Shown here: positions 8,801 through 16,658 of the stretch, piece by piece
Layout: every line of letters starts with the position of its first letter
How positions within the stretch are numbered: the stretch's first letter is position 1
Assembly: GCA_963785075.1 (NCBI GenBank)
Contig: CAWATW010000007.1
Coordinates: 372,001-436,000 of the forward strand
DNA from: JAOUGY01 sp963785075
Lineage (GTDB): Bacteria > Actinomycetota > Acidimicrobiia > Spongiisociales > ZC4RG35
DNA length: 64,000 nucleotides
Direction of reading: 5' to 3'
Notes under the pieces: generated by a model
What the model saw: the letters and a program-made list of their open reading frames with translations, nothing else
Databases searched by the model: none
Told to the model about the DNA's origin: nothing
Made by a program: the position numbers and the translations under genes

Positions 8801-9393
8801 GCAGGTCCGAGCTGATGGGCATGGAAGCTCCGACCGCATCCGTCGAGCGCGTGCTCGACGCCTTCGGTCGGCACCGCCTGCTGGTGTTCGACCGCGACGC
8901 CGCCACCCGCGGCCCGACGGTGGAGGTCGCCCACGAGGCTTTGATCCAGCACTGGGCGCGGCTACGAGCCTGGGTCGACGAGGTGCGTGACGACCTGCTC
9001 ACCCGTCGCCGGGTGGAGATCGCCACCCAGGACTGGCTCGCTGCGGGCGAGGACCGCGATCTTCTGCTCGCCGGCGGCCGCCTCGAGCAGGCGGAAGGAT
9101 GGAAGTCGCGAGCGGGTTCTGTCGACGAGCACCAGGCACGGTTCGTGTCTGGAGAGCCGGATGGCTGTGGATGCCGCCACCGCCCGCCGCCGCCGCATCC
9201 GCCGCCGAGTCACGATGGCGCTGTCCGGCGCCCTCGCCCTGGCGGTGGCGTTGGGATCGTTCGCCTGGGTCCAACGCGGGGTCGCGGAACGGGAGACCAT
9301 CACCGCACGCTTGCAGGAGCTGGCCACTCAGTCCGAGGTGGCCATCGACGAGGATCCGGACCTGGCCCTCAATCTGGCACTGGAGGCATTTGA
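5854..9393 (+). CDS. Multidomain regulator: winged helix-BTAD, cyclase-like, pseudokinase and STAND ATPase
   Basis: About 1,180 codons from ATG 5854 (MEIRVLGPTVLHRDG, the usual BTAD-regulator start; ATG 5806 is an alternative). Domains in order: OmpR-type winged helix (~1-90), BTAD helical domain (~95-240), a degenerate class III cyclase-like domain (~270-400), a protein-kinase fold (~426-670) and a STAND NTPase (~676-1090) with Walker A GPSGIGKSS and Walker B LLLVVDQFEE. The kinase fold looks inactive: the ATP lysine is Arg in VAIRVFR, HRD is replaced by AHGRLRPE and DFG reads DLG. The last ~77 codons are proline/arginine-rich and unlike the family. The expected continuation is in another frame from about 9150, so the real protein probably runs on into the next entry. 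Confidence 0.8.
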   Translation: MEIRVLGPTVLHRDGMELSPGGLKQRTVLALLAAGGDRSVTIDQLIDGLYGDEPASGARRTVATYISNLRREMGDAIVRVGETYRLDADVRIDAREFEQLYRTGASLVADDPARASSALREGLGLWRGHAYVDVEARSALTAEIARLDEMRLSALDARIEADLALGLHRDMIGELEALTAEYPLREGFRAHHMRALYRSGRQSEALRAFGRTRQMLAEELGIDPSPELRDLELAILSQDPKLDVRIKARIERRAVLAAELDDSSRYASHRDRDAALVTRDDAFAAAVLGHGGEVLGVRGVAVYGSFGNVADAASAAAQLASGSLRLAVDHGEVEVADDDVSGPPIRRALRMAAIAHPGQVLLSAEAQSALASGLSAGWTVQSLGMHEIRGLDGSSQVFQLVGNGRPIDFPPLLIDRLPPPMPDARSGLVPGYELREEIEAGSAGALYRAYQATLGREVAIRVFRSELVSDPRFIRRFEAEAQRIAAVNHPHLVALLDFWRDPESAFMVHRLIEGDTLRAEMDHRSFDQAETVDLVARVAGAVRAGHGVEVAHGRLRPETILLDADANPYVADLGLVGMLHGLVSFPADAYTAPEALTGDPTPSSDIYSLGVLLAELVSGTPFPSDRPAPDVGGAVASVIERATAHDPMVRHDTVEEFVEDLQSAFGAPRPVSGDVRNPYKGLSAFQEADAGDFYGRAELVDHLAQAVLGRRLTVVVGPSGIGKSSVVRAGLIPRLRAEVPDLLITDMIPGPHPFDQLDGALARVAVEPPSDQVETIRSGRQSLSPVVAHLLPDGGELLLVVDQFEEVFTQVADDQERRRFLDMIVAEARSDASRVRIVLTLRADFFDRPLRHPEFGELMESAMVTVAAPTRDELSEIVVGPVGGVGVVVEEGLVAALVADAAGEAGGLPLLQHALTELFDRRQGNRLTLESYREAGGLSGSIGRRADATYAGLSDEDQATAREVFLRLVTVEEQAEDTRRRVRRSELMGMEAPTASVERVLDAFGRHRLLVFDRDAATRGPTVEVAHEALIQHWARLRAWVDEVRDDLLTRRRVEIATQDWLAAGEDRDLLLAGGRLEQAEGWKSRAGSVDEHQARFVSGEPDGCGCRHRPPPPHPPPSHDGAVRRPRPGGGVGIVRLGPTRGRGTGDHHRTLAGAGHSVRGGHRRGSGPGPQSGTGGI

Positions 9394-11404
9394 GCTGTCC
9401 GAGCAGCTTGGAGGAGAGCGGACACCTGGAGAGGTGATGGCAGCCCTGCAGCTCGCGACGCAGGCGTCCAAGCTCCTGGCCCGTATTCCAGACGGGGGTT
9501 TGGCCGGAGATGTCGATCCCGATGGTGAGCGACTCGTTGTCGTGGCCGGCGATGATGCGACCGATCTCGTGGTTTATGAAACAACTGCTTTCGAGGCCGT
9601 CCGGCGTGTCGACGCCCAGGGACCCGTCGCAGATATCGACTTCAGTCCAGACGGGGAACTGTTGGCCGTCATGTATTGGGATCTCGGACCCCCGAGGGAA
9701 CAGATGCCGGAGTGGGCGGGAGTGATCCTGGACGTGTCCACCTTCGACGTACTCGGCACTCTCGAAGGACAATGTCGCCATACCTTCGTGCAATTTGCAC
9801 CCGACGGGCGCCATGTGGTGGGCGACGGCTTTCTACCGTCGGACAGTGGACCAACCGGACGCTGCGCCAGCGTCTGGAATGTTCAGGATCTCACGGCCCC
9901 GGCTTCCGAGTTCGAGGCGAGCTTCGCCGGCACCACCAATGCGGGCGAGTTTGTACTGGTGCGGGATCTGGGTGACAAGTCCCGGCTCGAGTACCTCGAC
10001 CTCGAGTCAATGGAGCTTCGCGAAGCCACGGTCATGTCGGCGGCTATGGCGGCATCTTCCACGTTTCGCGTGGACCCGGTCACTCGCAATGCGCTGGCCA
10101 CCAACCAGGGCGAGAACCGGGTGGAGGTGTGGGCGCCAGGTGGGGTCGAGCCCCTGACATCGTTTGATCATCCCGGTGGCTACACGTCGCAGTTCACTCC
10201 GGGCGGTCAATCCATCGCGCTATTCGGCAACGACGACAGATTGACCATCGCTGGCCTCGATGGGTCCATCGCGGATTATCCGGGCAACTCTGGTGGGTTG
10301 TATGACCTGGTCTTCTGGCCTGATGGCTCGAAGGTCGCGGCACTCGCACAGAATGGAACTACTCTGATCTGGGGTCTCGGCGAAGGGGAGTTTCCTGCGC
10401 TCAGGAACCTCGCGACGAGTGGCGGAATCCATCAGCTACGGCTCAGTAGTGAAGGAACGGCGGTCGTCATGGAGTCCCACGACGCCACGGTGGGCCTTCG
10501 CGTCTTCGAACTGGAATCGGGTGGAGCTATTGCCGAGGGCCCCGACTACGCGGTCGAGTGGTGGTCCGATCCGACCGCCTCTCTCGATGGCGCGGTGGTG
10601 GGTGGGCCTGGTCAACCAGGGGCCGTGCAAAGCACTGAAGGTCAGATGCTGCTGACGCTGAATGACTGTGAACGACCCTCAGCCATCGACCACGATGGCA
10701 GGTGGGTTGTTGTTTCGAACCGTGACATACCCGGCTGTCCACGAAGCGGGCGGTTGATCGATCTTCAGACCGGGGACGTTGCCAAGACGTGGGACGATTG
10801 GACGGGCACAGCGGCGTTCGCCACGGTTGGCCCGGAACGGACCGAGGTCGTGGCCGTGAACCACGAACTCGTGGCCATCTCAGTCGAGTCGATGGCCGAC
10901 CTTGTGGAGATCGATCGGCTCGAGTTCCAGAGCGAGTTTCCGTTCGTTCCCAACTTCTCGACCGACGGACGATGGCTGGCGTTTGGAAGCCAGACAGGTG
11001 GAGGCTTCTTCATCGACATGCTGCAGGTGCTGGATGGGGTGTCGATGGCGGACGCCACGGTCCTCAATCCGCGCGTCGAGGGCGGCCCGACGGTGTACGC
11101 AACCGCAGGGGGCACGTACGGGGTGACGGTACACGCGGGGGAGAACCTTCGGGTATGGGATCTCGAGTCCGGCGAGCAGTGGCTCGTGCTCCCCATCAAC
11201 TACGGGGGTCTGGGCGTGGCAGCCGTCACGGCCGACGGCAAGGATCTCTACTATTCCGGCGAAGGTGGCGTCGTCCGGCGGATGCCCCTCGACCCAGAGG
11301 AATTGGCCGCCCTCGCCAGGTCTCGGGTGCAGCGCCCCTTCAACGTCGAGGAGTGCGAGCGATTCGACATCGCCGAGGATTGCTCGGTCTACGAGGGGCC
11401 GTGA
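9161..11404 (+). CDS. Membrane-anchored beta-propeller, probable C-terminal half of the STAND regulator
   Basis: The frame from ATG 9161 encodes 747 residues: a basic stretch (TARRRRIRRR), one membrane helix (about residues 17-35), an amphipathic helical linker (DEDPDLALNLALEAFELS) and a long WD40-like beta-propeller with repeated FSPDGELLAV- and FWPDGSKVAAL-type strands. In related proteins this region follows the STAND ATPase in one chain. Removing one base near 9150 would join the two frames directly. GGAGAG sits four bases before ATG 9161, so independent translation cannot be ruled out. The anchor implies that the propeller, or the regulator half, lies on opposite membrane faces. Confidence 0.75.
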   Translation: MAVDAATARRRRIRRRVTMALSGALALAVALGSFAWVQRGVAERETITARLQELATQSEVAIDEDPDLALNLALEAFELSEQLGGERTPGEVMAALQLATQASKLLARIPDGGLAGDVDPDGERLVVVAGDDATDLVVYETTAFEAVRRVDAQGPVADIDFSPDGELLAVMYWDLGPPREQMPEWAGVILDVSTFDVLGTLEGQCRHTFVQFAPDGRHVVGDGFLPSDSGPTGRCASVWNVQDLTAPASEFEASFAGTTNAGEFVLVRDLGDKSRLEYLDLESMELREATVMSAAMAASSTFRVDPVTRNALATNQGENRVEVWAPGGVEPLTSFDHPGGYTSQFTPGGQSIALFGNDDRLTIAGLDGSIADYPGNSGGLYDLVFWPDGSKVAALAQNGTTLIWGLGEGEFPALRNLATSGGIHQLRLSSEGTAVVMESHDATVGLRVFELESGGAIAEGPDYAVEWWSDPTASLDGAVVGGPGQPGAVQSTEGQMLLTLNDCERPSAIDHDGRWVVVSNRDIPGCPRSGRLIDLQTGDVAKTWDDWTGTAAFATVGPERTEVVAVNHELVAISVESMADLVEIDRLEFQSEFPFVPNFSTDGRWLAFGSQTGGGFFIDMLQVLDGVSMADATVLNPRVEGGPTVYATAGGTYGVTVHAGENLRVWDLESGEQWLVLPINYGGLGVAAVTADGKDLYYSGEGGVVRRMPLDPEELAALARSRVQRPFNVEECERFDIAEDCSVYEGP

Positions 11405-11416
11405 CCAGCTTCTTTG

Positions 11417-11458
11417 GGCTGTAGTCCGCCAAATTGGCGGTCCTCAACCCTGGGTTCG
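11417..11458. repeat. Double-hairpin dispersed repeat, copy 1
   Basis: GTCCGCC-AAA-TTGGCGGTCC-type inverted repeat followed by the palindrome AACCCTGGGTT. A second copy matching about 38 of 42 bases is at 41827-41868. It begins 12 bases after a stop codon. The conservation of both hairpins suggests a mobile extragenic element or a protein-binding site; it has no T-tract to make it a classical terminator. Confidence 0.7.
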
Positions 11459-11562
11459 GTCTTTGACAGGTTCTTGACGCGGTCTGGACGGGTTCTTGTC
11501 CGGTGTCACGGATGGTGTCCCTGTCGCCGGAAAGGCCGGTGGCGATCCGAAGGGAGACCGTC

Positions 11563-11742
11563 ATGCATCCAATCACTGACCAGTACCTGGCGACCGCTCG
11601 CATGAACGACCGTGTCCGTGAGGCCTCGAGCCGGACCAGCCCCGTGCGGCGGCGGAGCCGCCTTGTCCGGATCCCTCGGATCTCATTTGTCTCGTGGCGT
11701 GGTGGCGAGGCGCGTCGTCGTCCCACACCGCGGTCTGCGTGA
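11563..11742 (+). CDS. Small basic hypothetical protein
   Basis: A 59-residue frame starting MHPITDQYLATARMNDR and ending in an arginine-rich, proline-containing tail. AGGGAG lies about eight bases before ATG 11563. Short actinobacterial proteins with a similar N-terminal helix (QYLATARxxDRxREA) and basic tail exist, but I cannot assign a role. The 66-residue protein at 51286 has a comparable layout. A TTGACA lies at 11463-11468 without a clear -10 match. Coding status is uncertain because the tail overlaps a GGCGGCGGAGCCGCC hairpin. Confidence 0.45.
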   Translation: MHPITDQYLATARMNDRVREASSRTSPVRRRSRLVRIPRISFVSWRGGEARRRPTPRSA

Positions 11743-11966
11743 TGATTCACAGCCAACGCTCAGCCGGCGCTCACGGATACGGAGGTGGAGGGGAGAGACT
11801 GGGTGTACAGACAAAGACCAGGGTGTCGGTTCTCTCCCATTCCTCCCTCCTCCGCCCTGGGGCTACGAGACGGAGGGGTGCCGCAGGCCGGCATCCCTCT
11901 GTCGTTCGATGAGCGCAGGGGCGCTCGACGTGTGGAGCTATCGAGCCTCATATCGGCGAATGGCCC

Positions 11967-13397
11967 TCACGTCCCCGGTTCGAACTTGCGGAACTTGTCG
12001 TCCTCGGTCATCCAACCCTCGAATCTCCAGTTGACACCGCGGTCGTACTGAGACTCCACCGAGAACGTGGCGTGGTCCTTCAACAGACCGCCTGACTCGA
12101 GTGCGACCTTCCCGTTCTTGCTCCGTTCAGACGTGACCCTGTACCGCGTGATCACGCACCCCTTGGGGCATTCGAGCTTGACCGACCTTCTGATGCGTCC
12201 GGGCTTGGAGTACTCGACGTGCAGCACCTGCGGAGGCTCCATGTACGTCCACAACCCGCTGCCCTCGCCAAAGTCCTTCTGCTGACCTGCCTTCTTCCTG
12301 CTGCCTTCGAACGAAGCCAGGTCGGGGCGTTCCCGGAGCCTCTTCCACAGTCGGTGATACTCACCCCATCGCTTGATGAAGCCGAGTTCTTCCTCGCACG
12401 CGTCGAGGTGCGCCATGGCTTCGACGGTGCCGGTCAGGGGGGTCCCGCGCACCGTGCGGTCGAGGTCGTCGAGCTCTCGTAGCATCGCCTCGCGAGCGGC
12501 AGTGGGCAGTCCCTCGGCGTCACTTCTGGCGTCGACGATGTCGAAGTACATGCCTTCGATGTCACGGATCACCTCCGAGGAGATCGCAACCGTTCGCCCC
12601 AGATCCGGCGCCAGGGACACGCAATGGCGGAGTCGTGCCACGCCCGGATTGGGTCTGGCGTTCTCCACGAACCGTTCGTACACCTCCCAGACGCCGTCGG
12701 GCGAGACCGTTTGCATCGGCTTCAGCACGGACTCGTCAACGCCTACCTGGTAGATCGTGCATGTGAGATCGGAGCCTGAGTCAGACGTGTACTTGTCCCA
12801 TTCCATTTTCGCTGTCAACGCCCCGCTCTTGTCACCTTTCTCGACGGTGGCGCTCACCTCGGCCGAGAAGCTGTTTCGCAGTTCGGCCTTGTCGGTGGTG
12901 AGGCGGAACATCGCGATGAAACGGGCCTCGGGAACGAACCCCGAGATGTAGTAGTCACCGAAGTGCTCACGCCACTTGGTCGGGTCGAAGTCTTCGACGA
13001 GCTTGGCCGCCGGTTCAGTCAGGGTCACGGATTCAGGTCCGAGATCGATGTCGTTCCAGGTGATGTCGTGTTGGACGATCAGCGTGCGGGTGTTGCTGCT
13101 CGATGACATTTCACGGCGGAGGTCCGACTGCAGGCTCGCTTCGACGCCGTAGGCACTGAAGGTGACACTGGCGCCGAGGCCGAGTGCCGTCTTGCGGTCT
13201 TTGGACTTCGACAGGTCGAGGGTGCTGAAGTCGCTGTCCTTGATTGTGGTGTTCGCGAGCAGCTTGTCGAGATCAGCTCGCACCTCGACCACCCGCTCGG
13301 CGATGCTGCCACTCGGATACTCGATCCCATATCCGAGTTCGAAGTCCTCTCGCCACGGAATATGCGTGGCGGCGGGAAGCTTGGTGGACTCGGTCAT
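11967..13397 (-). CDS. Uncharacterised protein, possible MACPF-like pore-former
   Basis: A 476-residue protein without a signal peptide or membrane helix. ATG 13397 has a good GGGGAG six bases upstream. The middle (about residues 85-240) is beta-rich and amphipathic (ASVTFSAYGVEASL, NSFSAEVSATVEKG) around a FGDYYISGF segment. That segment is loosely like the Y-G-T-H signature region of MACPF proteins. The C-terminal third is rich in charged residues with a CPKGC pair. The pore-former idea rests only on this pattern and is weak. The gene stands alone, divergent from deoD, with 287 bases between them in which I see no other gene. Confidence 0.6.
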   Translation of the reverse strand: MTESTKLPAATHIPWREDFELGYGIEYPSGSIAERVVEVRADLDKLLANTTIKDSDFSTLDLSKSKDRKTALGLGASVTFSAYGVEASLQSDLRREMSSSSNTRTLIVQHDITWNDIDLGPESVTLTEPAAKLVEDFDPTKWREHFGDYYISGFVPEARFIAMFRLTTDKAELRNSFSAEVSATVEKGDKSGALTAKMEWDKYTSDSGSDLTCTIYQVGVDESVLKPMQTVSPDGVWEVYERFVENARPNPGVARLRHCVSLAPDLGRTVAISSEVIRDIEGMYFDIVDARSDAEGLPTAAREAMLRELDDLDRTVRGTPLTGTVEAMAHLDACEEELGFIKRWGEYHRLWKRLRERPDLASFEGSRKKAGQQKDFGEGSGLWTYMEPPQVLHVEYSKPGRIRRSVKLECPKGCVITRYRVTSERSKNGKVALESGGLLKDHATFSVESQYDRGVNWRFEGWMTEDDKFRKFEPGT

Positions 13398-13684
13398 TGC
13401 TGACTCCCCTTCCACGCTCGAAGAGGGACGTCGAACGGCCCGCTCGAGCGTGGTTGACGGGCCACGAGGGTTCTCCCAACATTCCTTCGGTCGGTCGTCT
13501 CTGCTCTATCCAGGTTCGGTCGTAGCGCCAAGGGGACCATGGCACTTGTCCATGCAATGGATCAGCCTGTCACCGAGACTTCGAGCATGGGCGTCGGATG
13601 TCGTTCGTGGCTCGGTGTCGCTGCCACTGTTTCGGGCGGGGCGACTACCGTCCTCTGCACCGATTCCCCGACGTCGAGGTCGTC

Positions 13685-14413
13685 ATGCCCACACCACACA
13701 TTTCTGCCGAGCCCGGTGACTTCGCCGAGGCCATCCTGCTCCCCGGTGACCCGCTCCGGGCCAAGTACATCGCCGACAAGTTCTTCGACGATGCCCATCA
13801 GGTGACGGCCGTGCGCAACATGCTCGGCTTCACCGGCTCCTGGAAGGGCATGCCGGTGTCGGTGATGGGAACAGGGATGGGTATCCCGTCGGCGTCGATC
13901 TACGGCAAGGAGCTGGTGACCGAATACGGGGTCAAGAAGCTGGTTCGAGTCGGCTCATGCGGTGGGATCGCCCCCGAGGTCGAGCTCCGCGATGTGATCG
14001 TCGCCACCGGTGCCTGCACCGACTCCTCGGTGAACCGCACCCGCTACCACGACTGGGACTTCGCGGCCGTAGCCGACTTCGACCTTGCCGCCTCCGCCGT
14101 GCAGGCCGCTCGGGAGGTCGGCGTCTCGGTGCGGGTCGGCAACGTCCACTCGGCCGACCTGTTCTACAACCCGACTCCCGACGCCTTCGACGTGATGGAA
14201 AAGATGGGAGTGCTCGCCGTCGAGATGGAGGCCGCCGGTCTCTACGGGCTGGCAGCCGAGTTCGGAGCCCGCGGCACTCACGATCGTCACGGTTTCCGAC
14301 CATGTCCGAACCCATGCCGCCACCAGCTCCGACGAGCGGGAGCGAACCTTCGACGATATGGTCGAGATAGCCCTGCGGGGACTTCAACTCGACGCCGGGT
14401 GACGGTGAAATAG
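13685..14413 (+). CDS. deoD: Purine-nucleoside phosphorylase, frame-broken near the C-terminus
   Basis: The first ~195 residues are a clear DeoD-type hexameric phosphorylase: MPTPHISAEPGDFAEAILLPGDPLRAKYIA, then GTGMGIPSASIY, VRVGSCGGI and VLAVEMEAAGLYGLA. The enzyme cleaves purine nucleosides with phosphate in salvage. After EFGA (about 14270) the frame goes wrong. The conserved end (LTIVTVSDHVRTHA, FDDMVEIALRGL) continues in another frame to a TGA ending at 14402. One indel near 14270 explains this; without it the catalytic Asp segment VSDH is lost. The ATG at 13685 follows GAGG. A sequencing error is more likely than a true pseudogene. Confidence 0.85.
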   Translation: MPTPHISAEPGDFAEAILLPGDPLRAKYIADKFFDDAHQVTAVRNMLGFTGSWKGMPVSVMGTGMGIPSASIYGKELVTEYGVKKLVRVGSCGGIAPEVELRDVIVATGACTDSSVNRTRYHDWDFAAVADFDLAASAVQAAREVGVSVRVGNVHSADLFYNPTPDAFDVMEKMGVLAVEMEAAGLYGLAAEFGARGTHDRHGFRPCPNPCRHQLRRAGANLRRYGRDSPAGTSTRRRVTVK

Positions 14414-14678
14414 GCGGGCCCTTTCGGGCGCCCGGAGGCGCGATCGAACCCGTCGGCTGTGAGATGCCAATGCGTCCTCGAGCTTGCTCCGGAGCGAACG
14501 AACCGGGTCGACTGGTGTGCGCAGATCTCACCCATTTTCTCGCGCCGATGCCCGCTCCATGCAGGGCAATAGCGGGCCACTACCCGGTGGGGGACCTTCG
14601 AAGGAGAGATCGACCTTTTGCCCCACGACTGCACTCCCGCGCTAGGCTGCGCGAGGAAAGCCGGTTGATGGAGGGGAC

Positions 14679-15749
14679 ATGTTGGGGACACCGGACGGTC
14701 ACAACAGCGCTGGCATTCCTGTGGTTCGGTTCGAGGAGTCCGCTTATGCGGCTCTCGAAGGCCGTCGGGCCGTTGTGTTGGGCGGTGCAGGGTTCGTGGG
14801 CTCCCACCTTTGTGAACGGATGCTTGCGCTCGGTGCTCGGGTCACTTGCATCGACAATTTCATCACTGGTTCTCCCGACAATGTCGCACATCTTGGCGGA
14901 CCCTTTGACGTCCAGCAGGCTGACATCAGCTCCCACCTCGACGTTCCTGGTCCAGTGGACTACGTCCTGCATTTGGCGACACCCGCATCCCCGGTGAGTT
15001 ATCAGAGGTATCCCATCGAGACCCTCGATGCCGGGTCGTTGGGTACTCGAAAGGCGCTTGAGCTCGCTACCGAGAAGGGGGCTTCGTTCCTGTTGGCGTC
15101 GACGTCGGAGGTCTATGGAAGCCCGGCCGTCAACCCCCAGCCAGAGTCTTATTGGGGGCATGTGAATCCCACAGGGCCCCGAAGCATGTACGACGAGTCC
15201 AAGCGCTTCGCGGAGGCCCTCACCGTGGCTTGGGGAAGACAACACGGCCTCCCAATTCGGATCGCTCGGTTGTTCAACACGTATGGGCCGCGAATGCGAT
15301 TCGACGATGGTCGTGTGATTCCGGAGTTCATGCGGTCCGCCCTTCTCGGTGTGCCGCTGCCGGTACACGGCGACGGGAATCAGACACGCTCATTGTGCTA
15401 CGTCGGGGACACGGTCGAGGGGCTGATCAGACTGCTCCTCACCGGGTACGAGAGCCCCGTGAACATCGGCCGGCCAGAGGAGGTGACCATGATCAACCTC
15501 GCTCGAGTGGTCCAGAAGGTCGTCGGACGACACCCTGGGGTCACGTTCCTCGACCGACCCGGCGATGATCCGCAGGTTCGAAAACCGGACACCCGCATTG
15601 CTGAGGAGGTCCTCGGTTGGACTGCCACGACATCGATCGCTGATGGGCTGAAACGGAGCTTGGGCTGGTTCGAGTCTGGTGTAGAGCGCCACCACAAGTC
15701 GACCGTGATCGAACTGCATGTCGATCTGACCGAAGAGCATGCCATCTGA
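14679..15749 (+). CDS. NAD-dependent sugar epimerase/dehydratase, UDP-glucuronate decarboxylase-like
   Basis: A 356-residue short-chain dehydrogenase/reductase of the extended type. It has the Rossmann motif GGAGFVGSHL, STSEVYG with the catalytic Ser/Thr, YDESKR holding the YxxxK pair, and FNTYGPRMRFDDGRVIPEF. The HLATPASPVSYQRYPIET segment is characteristic of UDP-xylose synthase (UDP-glucuronate decarboxylase). It probably supplies a UDP-pentose for the polysaccharide made by the following genes. GGAGGGG precedes ATG 14679 closely. It is the first gene of the exopolysaccharide locus. Confidence 0.86.
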   Translation: MLGTPDGHNSAGIPVVRFEESAYAALEGRRAVVLGGAGFVGSHLCERMLALGARVTCIDNFITGSPDNVAHLGGPFDVQQADISSHLDVPGPVDYVLHLATPASPVSYQRYPIETLDAGSLGTRKALELATEKGASFLLASTSEVYGSPAVNPQPESYWGHVNPTGPRSMYDESKRFAEALTVAWGRQHGLPIRIARLFNTYGPRMRFDDGRVIPEFMRSALLGVPLPVHGDGNQTRSLCYVGDTVEGLIRLLLTGYESPVNIGRPEEVTMINLARVVQKVVGRHPGVTFLDRPGDDPQVRKPDTRIAEEVLGWTATTSIADGLKRSLGWFESGVERHHKSTVIELHVDLTEEHAI

Positions 15750-15920
15750 CAGCTCGACCCGACCAGTGGTGAACGCTGGGCGATCGCGCATCAAGCGGCA
15801 TCTCGGCTGGACGATGGTTGCCGGCCAAATCCTGCTCGAGCGGCGCCACGACCGTCACCGGGTGCTGTCGCTCTTCCGCCCACCGGTCGCCAACGGGCGT
15901 GCCCTCGTGGGTTCCGCATC

Positions 15921-16589
15921 GTGACCGAGTCCGCCGTCGTGGGAATCGCCATTCCCGAGCAAGGATCGGCTGTTGTCCACCATCACGGACCCTACGAGCG
16001 GTGGCTCAAACCCGCGTTCGACCGTATTGTCGGAGTCGCCCTTCTGGTGGCTTCCGGCCCTGTCATGCTCGCCCTCGGTGCCGCGGTCGTCATGGACATG
16101 GGAACTCCAGTCCTCTTCCGACAGCGGCGCATCGGTCGAGATGGCTCGGATTTCATCATCTACAAGTTCCGAACCATGCGACCCGATCGCCGAAGATCCG
16201 AGCCACCGCCCTACCAAGGTCCGGAGCGTCGGCTGACGCACAAACATCCGGAAGATCCGCGACTCACGAAGATCGGTCGGTTCCTGCGCAAGTGGAGTCT
16301 CGACGAACTGCCTCAGCTCATCAACGTGGTGCGAGGAGACATGAGCCTGGTGGGTCCCCGACCCGAGCTCTGCGAGATCGTGGAGAGATATGAACCATGG
16401 CAACACGATCGGCACAGGGTCAAGCCCGGAATCACCGGACTTTGGCAAATAAGCGCTCGTGGGAACAAGATGATGCACGAAGCCACGGAGTACGACCTCG
16501 CCTATGTGAGTCACATCTCCTTCAGGACCGACATGAAGATCCTCGCGGCAACCGTCCCGGCGGCGCTCGGCCGGCGCCCCGGATCCTGA
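15921..16589 (+). CDS. Undecaprenyl-phosphate sugar phosphotransferase (initiating sugar transferase)
   Basis: A 222-residue bacterial sugar transferase. One N-terminal membrane segment (VGVALLVASGPVMLALGAAVV) precedes the family core: FRQRRIGRDGSDFIIYKFRTM, RLTKIGRFLRKWSLDELPQL, NVVRGDMSLVGPRPE and KPGITGLWQISARG. The protein matches the short, single-domain (PglC/WbaP C-terminal) form. It moves a sugar phosphate from a UDP-sugar onto the lipid carrier at the inner membrane, the first committed step of exopolysaccharide assembly. The start is GTG 15921. The position just before the chain-length kinase is typical. Confidence 0.88.
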   Translation: MTESAVVGIAIPEQGSAVVHHHGPYERWLKPAFDRIVGVALLVASGPVMLALGAAVVMDMGTPVLFRQRRIGRDGSDFIIYKFRTMRPDRRRSEPPPYQGPERRLTHKHPEDPRLTKIGRFLRKWSLDELPQLINVVRGDMSLVGPRPELCEIVERYEPWQHDRHRVKPGITGLWQISARGNKMMHEATEYDLAYVSHISFRTDMKILAATVPAALGRRPGS

Positions 16590-16658
16590 TCTGACTGGCC
16601 CGGATCTGAGGGCATGCTGGCTAGCCTGCGAGACGTTCAAGGCCCGTGGAGCTGATTG

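Noticed and set aside
14413..14520. Possible tRNA on the minus strand (GGGTTCGATC-like T-loop)
   Set aside because: The T-stem arms do not pair, and no acceptor or anticodon stem in the right spacing was found.
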